From: Thermoplasmata archaeon
GTDB lineage: Archaea > Thermoplasmatota > Thermoplasmata > Thermoplasmatales > Thermoplasmataceae
Length of the DNA: 28,666 nucleotides
Direction of reading: 5' to 3'
Assembly: GCA_021799315.1 (NCBI GenBank)
Contig: JAJZAR010000005.1
Span: forward strand, 1 to 28,666
The position numbers were made by a program, and so were the translations under genes. Position 1 is the first letter of the stretch. Each line of letters begins with the position of its first letter. Under the pieces are notes generated by a model. That model made no database searches, was not told where the DNA came from, and was given only the letters and a program-made list of their open reading frames with translations. Positions 15,783-24,560 of the stretch are shown here, one piece after another.

Positions 15783-15857
15783 GGGCGCGTGGCCAAGCCT
15801 GGATATGGCAACAGCCTCCTAAGCTGTAGATCAGGGGTCCGAATCCCCTCGCGCCCG
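15783..15857 (+). tRNA. tRNA-Arg (anticodon CCT)
   Basis: A complete cloverleaf without intron. Acceptor stem GGGCGCG/CGCGCCC (7 bp); D stem GCCA/TGGC; anticodon stem ACAGC/GCTGT with loop CTCCTAA, giving anticodon CCT (15818-15820) for AGG codons; variable loop AGATC; T stem AGGGG/CCCCT with loop TCCGAAT; discriminator G at 15857. CCA is not encoded. The T loop has C, not T, at position 55, the site of the near-universal pseudouridine. Confidence 0.95.
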
Positions 15858-16008
15858 CTCCTCATTATCACTTATTGAAATCCTGAAAAATAGATAAAAT
15901 GACTCACTTTTAGAGAGCTGATTCCACATAGTCATATTTCAACATAGAGTCTGAAAAATCACTGAAGAATAGGTTGTAAAACTGTAGAAATGATGTAAAA
16001 AAATTTAG

Positions 16009-16737
16009 TTATTCTATTCTTGGTGCAAGTAAAAATCTGGCAGTCTTTGTAGCATCTGTCCCTACTATTGTGAATTCAATAACAAGGGGATAGTCGTTGT
16101 TGAATGCAAGCTTTAGATTTTCTGAAAAATTCACTGACCTGATTATTTTTGTCAGATAATCCAGCGGATAACTACTAGATGCACTCTCCTGTACCTTAAG
16201 TTCAACAAGGTTTTCGGCCTCAAGAACCAAGTCAACTTCCTCAGAATCGCTCTGAGAACTGGCTTCAAATCTTTTATCGGTCAGAGAGAATCTTATAGAA
16301 TCTCTCACATCATTTGCTGCTCTCAGGACTCTTTCCAGCTCTGCTTTTTTCAAGACCACTGAATTCTTCGGGTCAACGGTGGGGAGCTTTGGGGAATTGA
16401 CAAAGGTATCCAGAGTGGAAATTGTTTTTGTGAGACTCCCAAGTACAAATTTAATTTTGTTCCCCGTTATGGTCATATTAATATTATCAGATCCTGATGG
16501 TAGCCTTATCACATTTTTTATTTTTTCAAGCTCTACAGAAACCTCACTTTTTTCCTGAACATCGTAAAGTTCAAATGCCTCCTTTGGCACAAATAGATCT
16601 ACCATGGCTATTCTTGCGCTATCTATTGCCCGTACTCTGAGACCATCAGGCTCAAACTCTAATTTTGCTTCGTTGGTCACAGAACTCAAGATATCCATGA
16701 CTTCCTTGAGATTGCTTATGCTTGATACTATCTTCAT
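16009..16737 (-). CDS. pcn: DNA polymerase sliding clamp (PCNA)
   Basis: The homotrimeric ring that tethers polymerase, ligase and nucleases to DNA. 242 residues from the chosen start, the usual length. Family motifs include LRVRAIDSARIAMVDLFVPK near residues 33-52, the interdomain connector region TFVNSPKLPTVDP, YPLDYLTKII and a C-terminal FLLAPRIE, part of the PIP-box binding surface. The frame runs 13 codons further upstream, but ATG 16737 has a TATA box 26 nt before it and matches the family N-terminus (MKIVSSISNL). It is transcribed alone, opposite to gcvPA. Confidence 0.96.
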   Translation of the reverse strand: MKIVSSISNLKEVMDILSSVTNEAKLEFEPDGLRVRAIDSARIAMVDLFVPKEAFELYDVQEKSEVSVELEKIKNVIRLPSGSDNINMTITGNKIKFVLGSLTKTISTLDTFVNSPKLPTVDPKNSVVLKKAELERVLRAANDVRDSIRFSLTDKRFEASSQSDSEEVDLVLEAENLVELKVQESASSSYPLDYLTKIIRSVNFSENLKLAFNNDYPLVIEFTIVGTDATKTARFLLAPRIE

Positions 16738-16758
16738 TATGTAGTTAAGGTAAACCAT

Positions 16759-16767
16759 AAGATAAAC
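16759..16767 (-). promoter_or_regulatory. TATA box of pcn, fixing the start at 16737
   Basis: gtttatctt on the minus strand, 26 nt before the ATG at 16737; the longer in-frame start would lie upstream of the expected transcript. Confidence 0.5.
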
Positions 16768-16879
16768 TTTTTTCATTTGTGATCAATATGTGTGATCAAT
16801 ACTGATAATGCAATTTACCCCTATGAATGTCAATTAAGAATAGCTAGAGTCAGATTCTTTTTGCGCTGTAATAGCCAAG

Positions 16880-16889
16880 CAATAAATGC
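16880..16889 (+). promoter_or_regulatory. TATA box of gcvPAB
   Basis: caataaatgc centred 25 nt before the TTG at 16909. Confidence 0.45.
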
Positions 16890-16908
16890 TAAAACTAACT
16901 ATTAATAA

Positions 16909-18267
16909 TTGAGATGGATTACAACCAGAGGGGAAATCTGTTTGGGGCAGGATGAAGATATTTTGGCATTTTTAAAAATTAAAAACGTTGATGATTTATT
17001 TGAAGATATTCCATCTGACGTAAGATCAAATATAGATGGTATAGGAAAAGGAGTGAATGAAATACAACTTATCAAGGAGGCCAATAGAATAGGCAAAATG
17101 AATCACAGTGAAATGGATATATTTCTTGGACTTGGGGCTTATGACAGATTCATACCCTCATCCATAAACAATATAATCATGAGAAATGAATTCATAACAT
17201 CCTACACTCCATATCAGGCCGAAATTTCACAAGGAATGCTGCAGGCACTCTTCGAATATCAGTCCATAATTTCTGACCTTACAGAAATGGATGTGACAAA
17301 TTCATCCATGTATGATGGACCAACAGCCCTGGGAGAAGCCATACGAATGGCACATAGAATCAATGGAAATAGTAAAGTGTTACTACCATCAAACATCAGA
17401 AAATCTCATCTACAGGTGCTTCAAACATACATAAATGGACTTGGAATCAGCATTCAATTTTATGGAGTTAATGAAGATGGCACCATAAATCTGGACGCCC
17501 TCAATTCCCTGATGGATAAGGATGTTTCAGCAGTTGTCACATATAATCCCAGCAATTATGGTACCATAGATCCGGGAGTGAGTAAAATCGCAGAAATAAA
17601 AGGAAGTGCACTCCATGTGGCTTATTACGATCCGGTTTCTCTTGCCCTTTTGAAGCCGCCAGGCGCTTATGATGCAGACATAGCTGTGTCCGAAGGTCAA
17701 GAGATGGGCATTCCTCTTTATTATGGCGGCCCCTATCTTGGCCTATTTTCATTCAATCAAAAATATGTGAGGAAATCCCCAGGGAGGCTCATAGGTAAAA
17801 CTACCGATGTCAATGGAGATCCGGCTTACGTCATGACTTTGCAGACTAGAGAACAACATATCAGGAGAGACAGAGCCACGAGCAATATATGCACGAATCA
17901 AGCTCTTCTTGCCATTGCATCCACAGCCTATCTTTCCATTCTTGGAAAAAATGGACTGAAATGGGTTGCCTCCAAAACAATGCAAAACGTTAAAACGCTT
18001 CTTGAAACAATGGGTAGAGTAGGATACGTAAATCAGTATAAGTGGAAAAATCCATTTTTCTGCGATTTTCTTGTGGATGTTGGAGATAGATCTGGAAACC
18101 TGTTCCCATACATGGAGCAACACAATATTCTAGGAGGAATTCAGGCTTCCAGAGTGCTCAACGCCGTTGAACGAGAAAGAAACAACTCGGTATTTTTTGC
18201 TGCAACTGAGATGAACGATAAGGAACAGATGGAAAATCTTGCAACAGTTATGGAGGGGTTCCAATGA
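16909..18267 (+). CDS. gcvPA: Glycine dehydrogenase (decarboxylating) subunit 1
   Basis: First half of the split P protein, a PLP enzyme that decarboxylates glycine and passes the aminomethyl group to GcvH. 452 residues, typical length. Family signatures are VDDLFEDIP near the N-terminus, FLGLGAYDRFIPSSI, FITSYTPYQAEISQGMLQALFE, SMYDGPTALGEA and, towards the end, QTREQHIRRDRATSNICTNQAL. The PLP lysine is in subunit 2. The start is TTG 16909, set by the TATA box; no ATG precedes the conserved region. The stop overlaps the gcvPB start by 4 nt (ATGA). Confidence 0.96.
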   Translation: MRWITTRGEICLGQDEDILAFLKIKNVDDLFEDIPSDVRSNIDGIGKGVNEIQLIKEANRIGKMNHSEMDIFLGLGAYDRFIPSSINNIIMRNEFITSYTPYQAEISQGMLQALFEYQSIISDLTEMDVTNSSMYDGPTALGEAIRMAHRINGNSKVLLPSNIRKSHLQVLQTYINGLGISIQFYGVNEDGTINLDALNSLMDKDVSAVVTYNPSNYGTIDPGVSKIAEIKGSALHVAYYDPVSLALLKPPGAYDADIAVSEGQEMGIPLYYGGPYLGLFSFNQKYVRKSPGRLIGKTTDVNGDPAYVMTLQTREQHIRRDRATSNICTNQALLAIASTAYLSILGKNGLKWVASKTMQNVKTLLETMGRVGYVNQYKWKNPFFCDFLVDVGDRSGNLFPYMEQHNILGGIQASRVLNAVERERNNSVFFAATEMNDKEQMENLATVMEGFQ

Positions 18268-19682
18268 ATTACCACCAGGCCACATACGACGAAAAACTCC
18301 TGAAAGATATAAAATCAGGTAATACTTTTGTTGGAGATGATGTTGAAGAACCTTCAATACCAAGAGACATGAAAAGAAAGGAACTCAACTTGCCAGATAT
18401 AGGGGAAAACGATGTTATAAGGCATTATGTGAAACTATCCCAGATGAACTATTCTGTTGATACCGGATTCTATCCTCTCGGATCATGTACTATGAAATTC
18501 AATCCAAAATATGCCGACAGGATTGCCAATGATCCCAAGTTTACAAGAATTCATCCTATCATGGACCAGGAGTACACACAGGGAAGTCTGAGGATTATGT
18601 ATGAGCTCAAGGAGTATCTTATTGCAGTGTCGGGTATGGATGCAGTGAGTTTACAGCCCCTTGCCGGAGCCCATGGCGAATTTACATCTCTTCTTGTGGC
18701 GAAAAAATACATGGAGGATATAGGTATGGCTCAGAGAACCGAAGTAATCATACCTGATTCAGCTCATGGAACAAATCCAGCTTCTGCGGCCATGGCAGGA
18801 TTTTCTGTGGTTCAGATTCCTTCAACAGAAGAGGGCAAGATAAATCTTGATGCACTGAATGAGGCACTTACAGATAAAACAGCCGTTTTCATGATAACCA
18901 ACCCCAGTACGCTTGGTCTCTTTGAAACAAATATAACAAAAATAGCCAAAGCGGTTCATGATAACAAGTCCCTTCTCTATTACGATGGAGCAAATCTAAA
19001 CGCTATACTGGGTTACAGTTCACCAGGAGCAATGGGATTTGACATGGTTCATTTCAATCTCCACAAAACCTTTGCAACTCCCCATGGTGGAGGAGGACCG
19101 GGTGCAGGACCCATAGCAGTGAAAGCATTCCTGTCAAAATATTTGCCATACCCCAGTATTGAGAAGGAGGGGGAAAAATTTGTGCTGAAGGAAGATAAAA
19201 CGGATAGCATAGGAAGAGTTGCGGGATTTCAGGGTTCATTCATAAACCTTTTGAGAGCCTGGGCATACATCAGATATAAGGGAAGTGAGGGTTTGCTGCA
19301 GAACACACAAAGAGCTGTGCTGAATGCAAACTACATTGCTGCAAAACTTGAGCCCATACTGAAATACAGAATTAACGGCATCAAGAAACATGAGGCCATA
19401 TTTTCAACCGCCAATGTGCACAAAAGCGCAATGGATATTGCGAAGTATATTATTGATAAGGGCATGCATGCCCCTACAACTTATTTCCCTCTCATAGTGA
19501 AGGAAGCATTGATGATTGAACCCACAGAAGACGCAAGCATTGAAGATATGGACAAATTTTGTGAACTCATAAAAGAAGCTGTTGAAATGAGCGATGAGGA
19601 ACTTCATAAAATGCCACAGCATCTCAAAATTGGGAAAGCTGATGATGTTAAGGCTGCAAAAGACCTCATATTGAAATGGTAA
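18264..19682 (+). CDS. gcvPB: Glycine dehydrogenase (decarboxylating) subunit 2
   Basis: The PLP-bearing half of the split P protein. 472 residues. The PLP Schiff-base lysine is K268 in NLHKTFATPHGGGGPG; other signatures are FYPLGSCTMKFNPK, QPLAGAHGEF, DSAHGTNPASAAMAGF, ITNPSTLGLFE and YYDGANLNAI. The C-terminal segment has HAPTTYFPLIVKEALMIEPTE, a family hallmark. It is coupled to gcvPA by an ATGA overlap, so subunits are made together. The gene ends 2 nt from the stop of the opposing RPA operon. Confidence 0.97.
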   Translation: MNYHQATYDEKLLKDIKSGNTFVGDDVEEPSIPRDMKRKELNLPDIGENDVIRHYVKLSQMNYSVDTGFYPLGSCTMKFNPKYADRIANDPKFTRIHPIMDQEYTQGSLRIMYELKEYLIAVSGMDAVSLQPLAGAHGEFTSLLVAKKYMEDIGMAQRTEVIIPDSAHGTNPASAAMAGFSVVQIPSTEEGKINLDALNEALTDKTAVFMITNPSTLGLFETNITKIAKAVHDNKSLLYYDGANLNAILGYSSPGAMGFDMVHFNLHKTFATPHGGGGPGAGPIAVKAFLSKYLPYPSIEKEGEKFVLKEDKTDSIGRVAGFQGSFINLLRAWAYIRYKGSEGLLQNTQRAVLNANYIAAKLEPILKYRINGIKKHEAIFSTANVHKSAMDIAKYIIDKGMHAPTTYFPLIVKEALMIEPTEDASIEDMDKFCELIKEAVEMSDEELHKMPQHLKIGKADDVKAAKDLILKW

Positions 19683-19684
19683 AC

Positions 19685-20506
19685 CTATGCAGGTCTGAAT
19701 TTTCTCTTTTCAGCTTCGTATATTTCTCCCTCTGAACCAAGCAGATTCAAAGCCTCATCTAACTGTTCAGAATCCTTTCCTTTTTTGGATATTTTATCAA
19801 GTATCTCCTGGTATGTGATACCACCGAAAGCCCCGCTTTCCTTTATAATATCAAGAACTTCATCTTTCAGATTTATGGCGTCCTCTGAAACATGGTAGGA
19901 GTTCATTGAAATGAGCAAATCCTCAAGCGGACCCAGAGCAGGTGTGGAATATGCTGAATTAGCCATTATACACCCTGCTGCTTCATCTTCTGTGAACCCA
20001 AGAGAAACTATCTGCTCCGCACTCAATTCAGGAGACTTTGAGAGTTCGTGCATGATGGAAAGTCTTCTCTTCAAATATGCAACCGTCTGAATTTTCCAGT
20101 ATTCCAGATCCTCTTCTCGCACCTCCCGCACAGTTTCCGGGTTTATATTCACGTAGAATTTACCCTCATTGGATGTGAAAAAGGATGTTCTGCCGACTAC
20201 CATTACATTCTGGTTTTCAGATACAAGACCAAGCTCAGCACGGGTGTCCTGATTGAAATCCTTTGAAAAGAATGTAATGTAAAAGGCACCCGTGGGGTCA
20301 GCAACCGTCAACTTTATTGTTTCATTTTCTTCACTCTTCTGAGTAATTTTTCCACAAAACAATACTCTTCTGCCAACACTTCCAGCCTTCGTGATAAAAT
20401 ATTCTCTTTTAACGTCATTTTCGTCGTCAACATGGGTTAAGGTCGTATCCCGCAACTCCCTGGAAAATACCCATCTTGCAGGTTCTCTTCTCTTTTCATT
20501 CGCCAT
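19685..20506 (-). CDS. RPA-associated protein (RPA32-like, OB fold plus winged helix)
   Basis: 273 residues. The N-terminal half is an OB fold: VGRRVLFCGKITQK, IKLTVADPTGAFYITF, then NQNVMVVGRTSFF. A middle helical stretch (about 130-195) follows. The C-terminal 60 residues (TYQEILDKISKKGKDSEQLDEALNLL, then GEIYEAEKRKF) look like the winged helix of RPA32. In euryarchaea such proteins are encoded next to the large RPA and bind single-stranded DNA with it. The start overlaps the RPA stop as TAATG, behind GGTGGTGA, so the two are translationally coupled. Confidence 0.88.
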   Translation of the reverse strand: MANEKRREPARWVFSRELRDTTLTHVDDENDVKREYFITKAGSVGRRVLFCGKITQKSEENETIKLTVADPTGAFYITFFSKDFNQDTRAELGLVSENQNVMVVGRTSFFTSNEGKFYVNINPETVREVREEDLEYWKIQTVAYLKRRLSIMHELSKSPELSAEQIVSLGFTEDEAAGCIMANSAYSTPALGPLEDLLISMNSYHVSEDAINLKDEVLDIIKESGAFGGITYQEILDKISKKGKDSEQLDEALNLLGSEGEIYEAEKRKFRPA

Positions 20507-21618
20507 TATTCACCACCATTTATCTGTGCCAGTTCTCCAAGATCTGTTTTTTCAATTAATTTTACCTCTGTGGCTCTCAATCCCATACCCATCGTACTGT
20601 TTTTTAGATTTCCTTTAATCCTGAGCGAATTATGTAAAATCACCTTTGAAAGTTTTTCCTTAACCTCTTTTTTGAGAGGTGGCCGCGTCTTGTTCTGTAG
20701 ATACTCCTGTGTTATGCCACAAATAGGGCCAAAAGCGTCAAATCCTCCACTGACCTGTATATAATCGGTACCGTCATCAAGAGTAAAATAGGCAAAAATA
20801 TCATACTTCAATGGGGCTTCAGGATGATCGGAGCATCGGATATCATCGATTTTCTGGTTACATTCGCTGCATCTGGCAATCAAACCGCTTTTTTCCCCAA
20901 GATTGAGGGCAAATCCGGTAACAGTAATTCCTCCAATAGGTACTTTCAGATCTGACAGAAAAGAAATGGGACTCTCCTCAGGAAGGTCAACAGAAATGTA
21001 TTCAACCTCGGCCTTATCAGAAATGTTCAGACGATAGTAGCCATTGAATTCGTCCAGTCTTGCACCTTGAATTCTCACATATTTATTGTTTTCTAGTTTC
21101 TTTCCAAAACTTGTAAGTGGTATGCTGGCCCTACCTTCAGAAAGTGTATAGTTATACAACTCTTTTTTCTGACCGTCCTTTTCATACTCCTTCTTCATTT
21201 CTCCGCTGATAACACCTTCTACAGTCACAAATTTATCCTTTATGTTTAGATCTTTCAAATTGTAAAATTTGTAGACTCTCTTAACTTCCAGCGGCTCATT
21301 GAGAAGCTTGAATTCGGTATGGGCGTCAAAGTAAACCCTTAACTTGTCCCTATAACTCTTCGTATAACATTTTGAAATTTCATACACATCCTTTTCTCTT
21401 ACAGTTGCGGGCACGGACCATGCAGTGAATGGAATGACTCCCGTTTCATCACCAAGCAGACCATAGTGGTATGAAAATGGTCCCTTCGATCCCTGTACCT
21501 CTCTGACAGAGATTGAAAGAAGCTTTACTTTCATCGCAATATCAGTAGCTTCACCTACTATTTCGGCTACTTTCAATCTTTTAGCTGACTCCATAAAGCC
21601 ATAGTATGCTTTACCCAT
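20506..21618 (-). CDS. Replication protein A (single-stranded DNA binding)
   Basis: 370 residues with about three OB folds: roughly 15-110 (VKLLSISVREV, GVIPFTAW), 120-210 (VTVEGVISGE, LTSFGKKLENNKYVRIQGA) and 228-345. The last contains a zinc-finger C250-x2-C253-x8-C262-x2-H265, then FAYFTLDDGTDYIQVSG, the usual layout of archaeal RPA41-type proteins. It protects single-stranded DNA in replication and repair. The start is uncertain: ATG 21618 has no TATA box at the right place, while ATG 21594 (residue 9) begins the conserved N-terminus and has a weak A/T-rich element 25 nt upstream. Confidence 0.92.
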   Translation of the reverse strand: MGKAYYGFMESAKRLKVAEIVGEATDIAMKVKLLSISVREVQGSKGPFSYHYGLLGDETGVIPFTAWSVPATVREKDVYEISKCYTKSYRDKLRVYFDAHTEFKLLNEPLEVKRVYKFYNLKDLNIKDKFVTVEGVISGEMKKEYEKDGQKKELYNYTLSEGRASIPLTSFGKKLENNKYVRIQGARLDEFNGYYRLNISDKAEVEYISVDLPEESPISFLSDLKVPIGGITVTGFALNLGEKSGLIARCSECNQKIDDIRCSDHPEAPLKYDIFAYFTLDDGTDYIQVSGGFDAFGPICGITQEYLQNKTRPPLKKEVKEKLSKVILHNSLRIKGNLKNSTMGMGLRATEVKLIEKTDLGELAQINGGE

Positions 21619-21839
21619 TAAAGTTTTTTAGGTTACTGTTCACAAGGGAGGTCAAACTATTTGAGATGTTTAGATAACAGGGACTTTGTCCTCAAACATT
21701 TGTCGGCTCTGCAATGAGAAAGACTAATTCCCATAAATATATACATGTTAGTTAAATAAATTGTGCCCACCCTGCACTTTTCCATTATTTTTTTAGACGC
21801 CGATAACCTCAGGAACTAAACAGTGGTTAAATACTTTGG

Positions 21840-21847
21840 ATTTATTA
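21840..21847 (+). promoter_or_regulatory. TATA box of mtnP, suggesting the start at 21869
   Basis: atttatta centred 25 nt before the TTG at 21869, the codon at which family homology begins (IGIIGGSG). Confidence 0.4.
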
Positions 21848-21868
21848 CTGATCAGAAGTGAAAGTCTC

Positions 21869-22633
21869 TTGATAGGAATAATAGGTGGAAGCGGTCTCTA
21901 TGACCTACTAAAAGTACAGGAAAGCAAAAAAATAGACACGCCCTTTGGAATTCCGTCCGCTGAAATAGAAATAGGAGAGTTTAATGGAAAAAGAGTTGCT
22001 TTTATTCCCAGACATGGAAAAAAGCATAATATTCCCCCACATATGGTAAATTATAGAGCCAATATTTGGGCCCTCAACAGTATTGGATGCAATGAAGTCC
22101 TTGGTATAAATGCCGTTGGATCGTTGAAGGAGGAGATGGCACCTGGAGATGTTGTCATTCCGGACCAATACATTGATTTTACAAAAAATAGGAAACTCAC
22201 CTTTTACGATGGACCAGAAGTGATACACATATCATCTGCAGATCCATTCTGCCCGAGGATGAATGAAGAACTCAATAGGGCTTCTAAGCCAAAGGCTAAA
22301 ACTCATCTTGGAGGAACCTATATTACTGTAGAAGGTCCAAGATTTTCTACGCGATCCGAATCAAAGATGTTCAGGCAGTTTGCCGACATTATAGGAATGA
22401 CACTTGTTCCTGAGATAAATCTCGCAGATGAGTTGGGAATGTGCTATTCTCTAATTGCAAATGTAACAGATTATGATGTATGGGCAGATAAGCCTGTAGA
22501 TGCTTCAGAAGTTATAAAGATCCTTAAGGAAAACGAGGAAAAAACCAAAGAAATAGTAGGCGAATTTTTGATGAAACACAACGAAGAAAGAACATGCGAA
22601 TGCAAAAATAGATTAGATAATGCGAGGCTATGA
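21869..22633 (+). CDS. mtnP: S-methyl-5'-thioadenosine phosphorylase (MTAP family)
   Basis: Splits methylthioadenosine with phosphate into adenine and methylthioribose-1-phosphate, recycling the by-product of polyamine synthesis. Motifs: the phosphate loop IGIIGGSGLYD at the N-terminus, IPRHGKKHNIPPHMVNYRAN, VEGPRFSTRSES, GMTLVPEINLA and NVTDYDVW; the Asp pair in TDYD suits adenine rather than guanine. The frame opens 11 codons upstream, but TTG 21869 fits homology and promoter. The tail has a Cys-x-Cys pair (C243, C245) as in stable Sulfolobus MTAP II. Its stop is 1 nt before the ATG of the next gene, so they form an operon. Confidence 0.9.
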   Translation: MIGIIGGSGLYDLLKVQESKKIDTPFGIPSAEIEIGEFNGKRVAFIPRHGKKHNIPPHMVNYRANIWALNSIGCNEVLGINAVGSLKEEMAPGDVVIPDQYIDFTKNRKLTFYDGPEVIHISSADPFCPRMNEELNRASKPKAKTHLGGTYITVEGPRFSTRSESKMFRQFADIIGMTLVPEINLADELGMCYSLIANVTDYDVWADKPVDASEVIKILKENEEKTKEIVGEFLMKHNEERTCECKNRLDNARL

Positions 22634-22634
22634 G

Positions 22635-23867
22635 ATGTTAAAATTAAAATTTTTAGGCGGAGCCGAGGAAGTCGGCAGACTAGGTATTGTTATAAATATG
22701 GAGGGTAGAAGATTTCAGGTGGACTATGGTGTCATACCTGAGAAACCACCAATGTTTCCCCTCCCACCAGAACAGGTAGAAGGGTTGTTTGTCACACATT
22801 CCCATCTGGATCACATTGGCGCCTTGCCAATGTATTATCAGAATGGGGGCGTAGATATTTTTGCAACAGAGATGACTGCAAATACTGCAAGACCAATGCT
22901 GAATGATTCCATAAAAATAACGGCAATAGAAGGATACGTGGAAAGGTTCAATAGAGAAGATGTTGAAAAAATGTACACATTCATGAACCATACCAAATAT
23001 GGAGAAAAGCTGGATATGGACGATGTTACAGTAACACCATATTCCGCTGGGCATATTCCCGGATCAACAATGTGGAGATTTGAAAATGCTCACGAACTCA
23101 TGGTCACCGGTGATCTATATACTGGAGACTCTAAATTACTGTCCGGGGGAAAACCTCAGAAGGTGAAGAATCTTGTTGTTGAGAGCACCTACGCAGGAAA
23201 AAACCATGAGGACAGAGAGGAAGTCAGAAAGAGATTGAGAGATCGTGTAATTGATGTGGTTGAGCATGGTGGGAAAGTGATAATGCCATCCTTCGCCATG
23301 GGAAGAATGCAGGAACTGGTTATGTCTCTTGCGGATTTACCTTACAAAATAGCAACAGACGGTATGGGTAATCTCATAACAAGCATCTACCTCAATACTC
23401 CTGGCTACCTCAGGTCCGAGAAAGAGTTCAGAAAGGCTCTCTCCAGAGTCAAGGCAATCAGAGGAAAGAGAATGAGAGATGACATAGACTCCACAGACAT
23501 AATCATATCTACCTCCGGCATGCTGGATGGCGGACCTGTGCTATCCTATATAGAAAAGTATGTTCATGATCCAAAGAGTGCCATTTTCATGACTGGATAC
23601 CAGGTAGAAGGAACTAACGGGAGAAACCTTATGGAAAAGGGTACCCTGAGGCTTTCTGGAGTTGAAATGAAACCGGATATGGCAGTGGAATTCTTTGATA
23701 TGTCAGCCCATGCAGGCCATGATGATCTTATTCACTTCATAAAAGCATGCCAGCCAGAAAACGTCATTCTCTGCCATGGAGATCAACGGGAAGCTGTTGT
23801 TGACGATCTGGAGAACTATAATGTCATATTGCCCTTCAATGGCAAAGAAATAACCATTGAAGAATAA
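22635..23867 (+). CDS. Beta-CASP metallo-beta-lactamase nuclease (aCPSF2-like)
   Basis: 410 residues. An RNA-processing nuclease of the CPSF73 family; the archaeal aCPSF2 group lacks KH domains and is thought to process RNA ends (exo- or endonuclease). The metallo-beta-lactamase motifs are LGGAEEVGRLG, THSHLDHIG (H55, H57, D59, H60), YSAGHIPGS and VTGDLYTGD. The beta-CASP motifs are ESTYA (A), PSFAMGRMQEL (B), and SAHAGHDDL with the final His in LCHGDQ (C). No KH domain precedes the lactamase, so it is not the aCPSF1 type. I chose ATG 22635 over 22620, since homology starts at MLKLKFLGGAEEVG and it lies 1 nt after the mtnP stop. Confidence 0.92.
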   Translation: MLKLKFLGGAEEVGRLGIVINMEGRRFQVDYGVIPEKPPMFPLPPEQVEGLFVTHSHLDHIGALPMYYQNGGVDIFATEMTANTARPMLNDSIKITAIEGYVERFNREDVEKMYTFMNHTKYGEKLDMDDVTVTPYSAGHIPGSTMWRFENAHELMVTGDLYTGDSKLLSGGKPQKVKNLVVESTYAGKNHEDREEVRKRLRDRVIDVVEHGGKVIMPSFAMGRMQELVMSLADLPYKIATDGMGNLITSIYLNTPGYLRSEKEFRKALSRVKAIRGKRMRDDIDSTDIIISTSGMLDGGPVLSYIEKYVHDPKSAIFMTGYQVEGTNGRNLMEKGTLRLSGVEMKPDMAVEFFDMSAHAGHDDLIHFIKACQPENVILCHGDQREAVVDDLENYNVILPFNGKEITIEE

Positions 23868-23870
23868 TTT

Positions 23871-24473
23871 TTAAACACCAAGGGACACAACGGCAGTAAG
23901 GATAAATTGAATGGCGAAGGCTGCCACGAAAAGACCGAATATTCTTGTTATTGCCTTAAGTGATTTATCACCAAGCATTCTGGATATGGGTGTGGCAAGA
24001 GAGAAGAGGATAAGCACCAGGACAAATATAATCACCACAGAGCCTATTGTCAAACCCATGGATTCAAGACCCTTTCTTGATAAAATTATTACAAGAGATA
24101 TTGCACCTGGACCTGCAAGGAGCGGCGTTGCAAAGGGGACTATACCAAGATCTGGATTTTTATAAGTTTTGCCGGTTGACTTTGGTCTGTCGCCTTCCCT
24201 CACCATTTCAACACCCATAATCAACAGGATGATTCCCCCAGCGATTTCAATGGCGTTGATGCTGATTCCCATCAAATCGAGAACATAGTATCCAGCAACA
24301 GTAAAAAATATCAAAATTATTGTCCCATAAACAAATGCGTCCTTGGCGGCAGTTCTCTTTTCAGACTCAGAATAGTCAGAAGTCATTGTGAAAAATAAGG
24401 CCATCGTTCCGAAGGGATCTATAACCACAAAGAGCGGAAAAAAGACCTTCACAAACTCCAGACCAAGACTCAT
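23871..24473 (-). CDS. MarC family (UPF0056) membrane protein, second copy
   Basis: 200 residues with about six membrane segments. Family landmarks: FFPLFVVIDPFGTMALF at the start, IEIAGGIILLIMGVEMV, and GIVPFATPLLAGPGAIS (about 109-125), after a polar loop with DRPKSTGKTYKN. It is clearly related to the protein at 2938-3576 but well diverged from it, with a longer hydrophilic loop composition change, so it is an old rather than recent duplicate. The function of the family is unknown. The ATG follows a TATA box at 27 nt; the promoter is divergent from that of the sulfoquinovose synthase gene. The stop is 3 nt from that of aCPSF2. Confidence 0.85.
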   Translation of the reverse strand: MSLGLEFVKVFFPLFVVIDPFGTMALFFTMTSDYSESEKRTAAKDAFVYGTIILIFFTVAGYYVLDLMGISINAIEIAGGIILLIMGVEMVREGDRPKSTGKTYKNPDLGIVPFATPLLAGPGAISLVIILSRKGLESMGLTIGSVVIIFVLVLILFSLATPISRMLGDKSLKAITRIFGLFVAAFAIQFILTAVVSLGV

Positions 24474-24492
24474 AACAGGCTATGTTACTGAA

Positions 24493-24506
24493 CTATAATA
24501 TTATTT
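24493..24506 (-). promoter_or_regulatory. TATA box of the second marC-like gene
   Basis: aaataatattatag on the minus strand, centred 27 nt before the ATG at 24473. Confidence 0.55.
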
Positions 24507-24529
24507 CAAATTTTTTCTCTATCCTATGA

Positions 24530-24538
24530 GTTAATAAC
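24530..24538 (+). promoter_or_regulatory. TATA box of the sulfoquinovose synthase gene
   Basis: gttaataac centred 27 nt before the ATG at 24561. Confidence 0.5.
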
Positions 24539-24560
24539 CACAATCCGATGACTGTAGTAG

